A stretch of 64,000 nt of DNA from positions 1-64,000 of the forward strand of contig JADFFQ010000013.1 of NCBI GenBank assembly GCA_022568135.1, read 5' to 3'. The stretch's first letter is position 1, and the number at the start of each line of letters is the position of its first letter. This stretch comes from Planctomycetota bacterium. GTDB taxonomy: Bacteria > Planctomycetota > Phycisphaerae > Phycisphaerales > SM1A02. Positions 59,276 to 64,000 of the stretch are shown here, piece by piece. The notes beneath the pieces were generated by a model that was not told the DNA's origin, ran no database searches, and worked only from the letters and a program-made list of their open reading frames with translations. The position numbers and the translations under genes were made by a program.

Positions 59276-61300
59276 TCAAACGACGGAATCTTCCGTATCT
59301 TGCGTTGCTCGCAGCACTTCTTCGATGGTGGTCTGGCCCGCCGCGGCCTTCTCCAGGCCGTCCATGCGCATGGTCATGTAGGACTCATCGACCGCCGATT
59401 GCGGCCCAAGGGTAGGGCGGTCCTCAGCCATTGTCTTGGTCGGTGCCGATGGCGAATCGACGTTCGGCGGTTGACCGGCGACGGCTTCTCTCGCGGCGGA
59501 TTGTGCTCGTATTTGGGGTGTGAGCGGTGCACGAGCCGGGCGGGGGCTGCTTGGCGGCTCTTCTGTTCGATCGCGAGGCGATGACGGACGCACCCATGCC
59601 GAAAGGCTCTGCGAAACTCTGCTGACCAGGCCCTTGAGTCTCTCCGCAGCCGTGGCGGGCTCGTCCGCGCGTATGGTCACGCAAGACTTATCGTCACCAC
59701 CCATCGTCGCGGGGGTCTCGCCACTTGTATGCGTGGTCCTGGATGGCTCATTCACGAGCGCCAGCAGCTCCGCGGTCGGGCGGTTCTCGGAAATGGCCTT
59801 GCGCAATGCGGCGTTGATCTTCACAAACTCAAAGAACCCAACTCGGCCGAAGTATCCTGAGCCGTTGCATTTCGAGCAGCCGGCGCCCCGCCACACCTGC
59901 CCGTCAAACAGCGCCAGCTCCGAGGCTGACAGCCGGTGGCTGATATCTTCGGGCATCGGAATCTGCTCGGCACAATGGGGGCATACTCGCCGGCCGAGGC
60001 GCTGGGCCAGTGCGCCCTCGAGCACGGACGCCACCAAGTACGGCTCGGCGCCCATGTCGATCAGCCGACTTATGGAGCTGATCGCATCGTTGGTATGAAG
60101 GGTGGAGAAGATGAGATGCCCGGTGAGGGCGGAGCGAATAGCGATCTCCGCAGTCTCCGCGTCGCGGATCTCCCCGACAAACACGATGTCGGGGTCTTGG
60201 CGGAGAATGTGTCGCAGGCCGGTGGCGAAGGTCAACCCGCGCTTGGGGTTCACAGGAATCTGGTTGATCCCTGAAAGCTCGTACTCGACCGGATCCTCGA
60301 TCGTGATGATTTTCTTGCCCGGATCATAAAGCCTGGTCAACGCCGCATAGAGGGTGGTGGTCTTGCCGGAGCCGGTGGGTCCGGTGACGAGCACGAGTCC
60401 GTGCGGTTTGGCGATCAGCTTGTCCATCGCCTGCCTCAGGCTCTCGCGCATGCCCAGCGACTCGAAATCCAGACGCAACGCGGTTTTATCTAAGATCCGC
60501 ATGACAACGGATTCACCGTAGAGCGTGGGGACGGTCGAAACGCGCAAATCCACCTTTCGGCCTTCGAACCGCAGCGTGATGTGGCCGTCCTGCGGAACAT
60601 AGCGCTCGGCGATGTTCATCCCGGCCATGATCTTGACTCGCCCGATCAGCGCCGGCTGGAGATGCTTGGGCGGCGGCGGTTGCTCGACCAACATGCCGTC
60701 GATGCGGAACTTGACCTTCAGCTCATTCTCAAATGGTTCAATGTGGACGTCCGACGACCGCGACTGAATGGCCTCCAGCAGCAGTAAGTTGACCAGATTG
60801 ATCAACGTGGGCTGCTCGGCCATGCGGTGAATGTCGTCGGCTTCTATGGTGTCGAGGTTGTGCTCCGTCTCGACGCCGACCCCTTCCGGATTCTCGCTGG
60901 CCAGGCTTTCGGCCATCCGGGCGGCCGTGGTGCCATAGTGTGCCCGCATCAGCTCGGCAAAGCTCTTATGCTCAACGCCCACGCGCGTGACCGGATAACC
61001 GGTGAGCGTGGACACTTCATCGACCGACGAAATGTCCAACGGGTCGAACATCGCTACGAGGAGCCGATCGTGCTCAATCCGCAGGGGCACCACACGCAGA
61101 CGAACCGCCACCTCCGCGCTGATCAGCTTTACCGCTTCGGGGGATGCCGCCGGCGCTTCGTCGAGCCAGTCGATGCCCAAGGCGGCGCATCGCTTGCGGG
61201 CCCAACCTTCCTCGCCGGTGTCGGACACACTGAGACTGCTCAGCAACTCTCCGTTGAACCGGAATCCGGTGGTCGTAGAAGATTCAACGTGATCAGTCAT
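59276..61300 (-). CDS. gspE: T2SS assembly ATPase GspE, with insertion near the C-terminus
   Basis: 674 residues. N1E domain (LRVVPLRIEHDRLLVAMFDPLDISSVDEV), then the ATPase core: Walker A GPTGSGKTTTLYAAL, Asp box IEDPVEYELSG, Walker B VFVGEIRDAETAEIAIRSALTGH, His box STLHTNDAI, and the zinc site CPHCAEQIP...CSKCNGSGYFG. After ALRKAISENRPTAELLALVNE an insert of about 130 polar residues comes before the usual ending YMTMRMDGLEKAAAGQTTIEEVLRAT. The insert is Ser/Pro/Ala-rich and holds a faint repeat of the ending (CVTIRADEPATAAERLKGL). ATG at 61300; the longer frame before it is not protein-like. First gene of the operon. Confidence 0.93.
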   Translation of the reverse strand: MTDHVESSTTTGFRFNGELLSSLSVSDTGEEGWARKRCAALGIDWLDEAPAASPEAVKLISAEVAVRLRVVPLRIEHDRLLVAMFDPLDISSVDEVSTLTGYPVTRVGVEHKSFAELMRAHYGTTAARMAESLASENPEGVGVETEHNLDTIEADDIHRMAEQPTLINLVNLLLLEAIQSRSSDVHIEPFENELKVKFRIDGMLVEQPPPPKHLQPALIGRVKIMAGMNIAERYVPQDGHITLRFEGRKVDLRVSTVPTLYGESVVMRILDKTALRLDFESLGMRESLRQAMDKLIAKPHGLVLVTGPTGSGKTTTLYAALTRLYDPGKKIITIEDPVEYELSGINQIPVNPKRGLTFATGLRHILRQDPDIVFVGEIRDAETAEIAIRSALTGHLIFSTLHTNDAISSISRLIDMGAEPYLVASVLEGALAQRLGRRVCPHCAEQIPMPEDISHRLSASELALFDGQVWRGAGCSKCNGSGYFGRVGFFEFVKINAALRKAISENRPTAELLALVNEPSRTTHTSGETPATMGGDDKSCVTIRADEPATAAERLKGLVSRVSQSLSAWVRPSSPRDRTEEPPSSPRPARAPLTPQIRAQSAAREAVAGQPPNVDSPSAPTKTMAEDRPTLGPQSAVDESYMTMRMDGLEKAAAGQTTIEEVLRATQDTEDSVV

Positions 61301-61601
61301 AACGGCAACGGCTCCAAGGCTGTGTCTGTTTGGCCGGGCGCTCCTGAGATTCGCACGCAGCCTGCCGAGCAGGGATTGATCCGTCCGTCGTCTCGGCGCG
61401 GGTGCGAATGGGCCGGCGCACCGAGCCTGATTCCGCCGCCGCAGAGATCTCGATTCCACGGCCGCAGAAATCTCTTTGCACCCCTCCCGGAACGATCCTC
61501 GCGGTTGCCATGCGGCCCGGGCGGCTCGCCGGCGGAGCTATGGCTGGCTGTCCTTACCGTTCTTGTCGCCCTGTTTTCCTTCTGTCTCGTATTTGCGGGG
61601 C
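61301..61601. promoter_or_regulatory. Leader of the T2SS operon
   Basis: 301 bases between the stop of the helical protein gene (61602) and gspE (61300), both on the minus strand, so the T2SS promoter should lie here unless the genes are co-transcribed. On the minus strand a T/A-rich stretch (about 61595-61620) lies near the upstream gene's end. No clear promoter, hairpin terminator or gene stands out. Confidence 0.35.
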
Positions 61602-62972
61602 CTATTCTTTATCATTCCCTTGGCCTGTTGGCGACTTGCCGCCGGCGGCATAGCCAGCGACGCTGTCAGCTTTGCCTCCTGCCTTTTCCTTCTTCTTCTC
61701 GCGCTCGAGGCGCAGCTTGCGGCGGGCGTCATCGGCAGTGCCGCCGTCCTTGCCCGCTGCTCCCTTTGCACGAGAACGTCGAGCGGGCTCAACCCACCTT
61801 GCGGACCCTGGGAGCGACGCAAACTGTTCGGGCGTGAGCAGGTCCCGCAGTTGATTGACGTATCGGTCGCTCATTGCCCGGCGCTTGCGAAACTCCTCGC
61901 GCACCGCGTCACCAGTTGGCTTGGACTGTGCCCCTCGAGCCGCCACCTGCTCAAGCTTGCTCTTCAGTTCGCTGGGCTGTTGTTCCTTGATCAGTCCCAC
62001 CAGGCGTTCGTTGAACGAACCGAGCTCGCTGAGGAACAACTCCTCGAGGCTTTCGATTGCCTCGAAGATCTCTTCGGAGAGGCCGTCGAGTTTCTTGACG
62101 GCCTTGAATACCCGCTGGGCGGGCGTCAGACGGTAGATGCGGGGGTACATCCTCTCCCGTATTGACGCCACAAGGCGCTGTCCGGTTTCTTCGGGCAATG
62201 CACCGGCGATGATGACCGAATACTGTTCGTTGACATCCCGCACCGCCGTGCGCAGCTGGACTTCCCTCGCCGCCACGACAACGCTCATCGCAGGCTTACG
62301 ATTCTGGATTGCCTTGATTCGATCAGATTCTGCGGCGTTGAGGTAGTCCTCGCGGGCCCGCAACGCCTCGTGTAGCGTCCGCCCATACTCATCGAGCAGC
62401 GGCTGGATCGTCTGCATCAGCGTCTCATCGAGATTCAGGCGCCGCACCGCGCTAAACAGGTCAAGACTCTCGCCCGACAACCTGCCCTTGTTGAGGAACT
62501 TCAGGCGGAACACGCGTCGCTCGAAGGGCGGCCAGAACTCCTGTTGCTCCTCGCTGAGCAGTCCTTTCAGATCCTCGACCAGCCGGTCGGCCAATTGCTG
62601 GCTTTCTACCTGCCACTGGTCCATCGAGCCGAAGACGATCCGCATGGCCTGTGCAGGGTCGGGATTCGTGGGGTCGATCTCGCTGCGCAAGTCGGTGATG
62701 CGCTGGCGGAATCCTTCCACGCCGGTGCGAAAATCAGCCTGATAGTCCGCAAAGAGAGTCTCCAGGATGAACCGCTGGTTTTCGTCCAGTTGCAGGTCTG
62801 CAACCGCCAGTTGGATGTCACGGGTGGTAATGGCCTGGCGAAACGCGCTGCTGATGCTCGGACTGAGGCCGAACTGCGCCGATGCCGATGCGGTCAGCCC
62901 CAGCGCGACGACCACGGCCGGCGCCCATCGCATGCGGTTGCCCCGGCCGGAACAAGCGTTCAAACCATTCAT
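61602..62972 (-). CDS. Exported helical protein with LTXXQ-like motifs
   Basis: 456 residues. Signal peptide (MRWAPAVVVALGLTASASAQ). Most of the rest is alpha-helical, with several Spy/CpxP-like 'L-x-x-x-Q' turns: LQLDENQRFILE, LLSEEQQEFWPPFERR, YRLTPAQRVFKAV and LLTPEQFASL. Such proteins are periplasmic, often chaperone-like or metal-stress related; function here is unknown. The end is a Lys/Gly-rich tail (RLEREKKKEKAGGKADS). AAGGAGACC lies eight bases before ATG 62972. Upstream of the T2SS in the same direction. Confidence 0.75.
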   Translation of the reverse strand: MNGLNACSGRGNRMRWAPAVVVALGLTASASAQFGLSPSISSAFRQAITTRDIQLAVADLQLDENQRFILETLFADYQADFRTGVEGFRQRITDLRSEIDPTNPDPAQAMRIVFGSMDQWQVESQQLADRLVEDLKGLLSEEQQEFWPPFERRVFRLKFLNKGRLSGESLDLFSAVRRLNLDETLMQTIQPLLDEYGRTLHEALRAREDYLNAAESDRIKAIQNRKPAMSVVVAAREVQLRTAVRDVNEQYSVIIAGALPEETGQRLVASIRERMYPRIYRLTPAQRVFKAVKKLDGLSEEIFEAIESLEELFLSELGSFNERLVGLIKEQQPSELKSKLEQVAARGAQSKPTGDAVREEFRKRRAMSDRYVNQLRDLLTPEQFASLPGSARWVEPARRSRAKGAAGKDGGTADDARRKLRLEREKKKEKAGGKADSVAGYAAGGKSPTGQGNDKE

Positions 62973-63281
62973 CTACAGGTCTCCTTCCAAAATAAACCCA
63001 CCGCAGGGGTGCCCCGCCAGTCTGGGTGCACCACGTCTACGCCGTTCAACGACGCACTCTGCCAATTATGGCAGAAAATCCACAATTCGCCTCCATCGGG
63101 ACTGGCTGTAGGACCCGGATGAGAGCGGTTGCGGCTCAAGTGTAGCGAGTTGACGAGCGGCGCACACTCAGGAAGCGGCCGAGCCGCCCGTGGCGGAAGT
63201 CATTCCGGCCAGGTCTCACGGCTCCTGATGAGGTGCACAACGCGGCCTGTACAACGTCGAAACCGCTTTCACAACGGACAC
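62973..63281. other. Gene-free gap with palindromic words
   Basis: 309 bases. It contains ggccgagccgcccgtggcgg (start about 63177) and gtcattccggcc words of the dispersed palindrome kind downstream of the dockerin-type gene, which could act as its transcript end. Bases near 63070-63110 are AT-richer and may hold the promoter of the helical protein gene. No gene is supported. Confidence 0.35.
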
Positions 63282-63552
63282 CTACGGGCCGCAGGTGCCG
63301 CAGGGGTTGCCGCCGGCGACGGAGCACCACTCGGCCAGCAGCTTCGCCAGATCAAACGCATCGATGCAACCATCCGGCACATCGCCCGCACCGGAGATGT
63401 CCGCGACGGCGAGATTCGCCGGCGTGCAGTTCTCGCACGGCGGGCTGGGCGGGTTCGGGTCGTTGACGGCGGAGCACCACGCCCCAAGCATCGCGCCGAG
63501 GTCAAACGCGTCAACGCATCCATCAGGTACGCCGCCCGGCCCGGTGAGGTCG
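63282..63552 (-). repeat. Dockerin-type 3' cassette, copy B
   Basis: DNA nearly identical to 25613-25882, with most differences silent (for example agatcaaacgca against agatcgaacgca). The identity begins close to the join with the unrelated gene body (LTGPGGVPDG against ITGPGGVPDG) and ends at the stop codon TAG. Confidence 0.75.
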
Positions 63553-64000
63553 GCTGCGCTAGGGGGCACGTTGATCGTTCCGCCGATCTCGATCAGCGTT
63601 GCCGTTTCCCCCGACCCGACCGGGCTTGACACCCCTCCGCTCACCCAGATGGTCCCTGCCCCCGACGCCCCTTGCCGGAACAGCCGCAGATTGTCGCTCA
63701 ACGTGTCGAGCACCACGGCCTCGTCCCGCTGGCGGCTGTAGACCCCCGCAGTCTGCCCAGCCACCCCGAAGTAGCCGCACGTCGCGTAGGTGGAGATCGC
63801 CAATGTCGCGGGATCTACCGTCAAGAGCCGCGGCAGCGTGCTATTGGTGTTGTCGTCCACCGCGATCAGGATCAGCCCGGCCGGGCCGCGGCTGATGCCC
63901 TTGGGATACTCGAACGAGCCGGGCGAGACGTCGATCGACACCTCGTCCACCGGCCCGGCGACCTGCGCGCCGTCGGGGCTGAGCGGGATGCGGCGCACTC
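63282..64000 (-). CDS. Secreted dockerin-type protein, 5' end outside the window
   Basis: C-terminal 238 or more residues; the frame stays open to the right edge, so the start is missing. The first part (RRIPLSPDGAQVAGPVDEVSIDVSPGSFEYPKGISRGPAGLILIAVDD...LLTVDPATLAISTYATCGYFGVAGQTAGVYSRQRDEAVVLDTLSDNL, in pieces) looks like beta-propeller or NHL-type repeats. The last 95 residues are the dockerin-like tail shared with the gene at 25613: GVPDGCVDAFDLGAMLGAWC, NDPNPPSPPCENC, DVPDGCIDAFDLAKLLAEWC, CGTCGP. Probably exported by Sec and then by the T2SS; inference. Confidence 0.78.
   Translation of the reverse strand, partial: VRRIPLSPDGAQVAGPVDEVSIDVSPGSFEYPKGISRGPAGLILIAVDDNTNSTLPRLLTVDPATLAISTYATCGYFGVAGQTAGVYSRQRDEAVVLDTLSDNLRLFRQGASGAGTIWVSGGVSSPVGSGETATLIEIGGTINVPPSAADLTGPGGVPDGCVDAFDLGAMLGAWCSAVNDPNPPSPPCENCTPANLAVADISGAGDVPDGCIDAFDLAKLLAEWCSVAGGNPCGTCGP

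Overview
The window reads as a chromosomal piece of a GC-rich planctomycete, probably of the Phycisphaerae type. This is inference. It rests on dockerin-type EF-hand tails on secreted proteins, a PEP-CTERM-like anchor (PAPAGFAVVVIG then a run of Arg), the CGYDLRG...CPECG zinc ribbon, a prepilin-type secreted protein, a type II secretion operon and many short palindromic repeats between genes. There is no rRNA, tRNA or intact transposase gene; the one RNA gene is rnpB.

Layout. 1-290: the 3' remnant of a dockerin-type gene, with a 101-bp MITE-like element inserted at its stop codon. 378-6793: pgsA-pgpA (phosphatidylglycerol synthesis), a degenerate receiver protein, an SRPBCC protein, lysA, a small membrane protein, a Gfo/Idh/MocA oxidoreductase and an exported metallo-beta-lactamase-fold hydrolase. 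6947-12233: gcvPB/gcvPA (split glycine decarboxylase), a secreted M28 peptidase with PDZ domain. 12243-12668: rnpB on the minus strand. 12782-18495: a divergent oxidoreductase-like protein, a DUF418 membrane protein, a HAD phosphatase, a double zinc-ribbon membrane protein, sucC and a zinc-ribbon/PH-domain gene that appears frameshifted. 18739-26846: surface and secreted proteins (prepilin-like, dockerin-type, PEP-CTERM-like, right-handed beta-helix), two polytopic membrane proteins and a thioredoxin-fold protein. 27210-33906: nuoJKLMN, the membrane half of complex I.

34006-39632 is an accessory island, richer in A+T to the eye. It holds a tight three-gene cassette (D12-class adenine methylase, four-helix membrane protein, DGQHR-domain protein), a PilZ protein, and a PD-(D/E)XK nuclease-like gene flanked by two copies of an about 90-bp direct repeat. 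This is the best candidate here for an undescribed system, possibly DNA modification or defence.

39866-47050: two Gly/Ala-rich membrane proteins, pheA (chorismate mutase/prephenate dehydratase), a DUF255 thioredoxin-domain lipoprotein with a DsbD-like tail, and a POT-family peptide transporter. 47123-61300 is one minus-strand type II secretion operon, transcribed gspE-F-G-H-I-J-K-L-M-C(like)-D and then a lipoprotein, most joints overlapping by a few bases. 61602-64000: an exported helical LTXXQ-like protein and the end of another secreted dockerin-type protein running off the right edge.

How it fits together: the T2SS is a plausible exporter for the Sec- or Tat-targeted proteins with dockerin or PEP-CTERM-like ends. 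The dockerin tail is present as near-identical DNA in at least two genes plus the remnant at the left edge, so it looks like a spreading 3' cassette. Two or three genes (17891-18495, 25613-26846, perhaps 19367-20437) look frameshifted; draft-assembly errors cannot be excluded.
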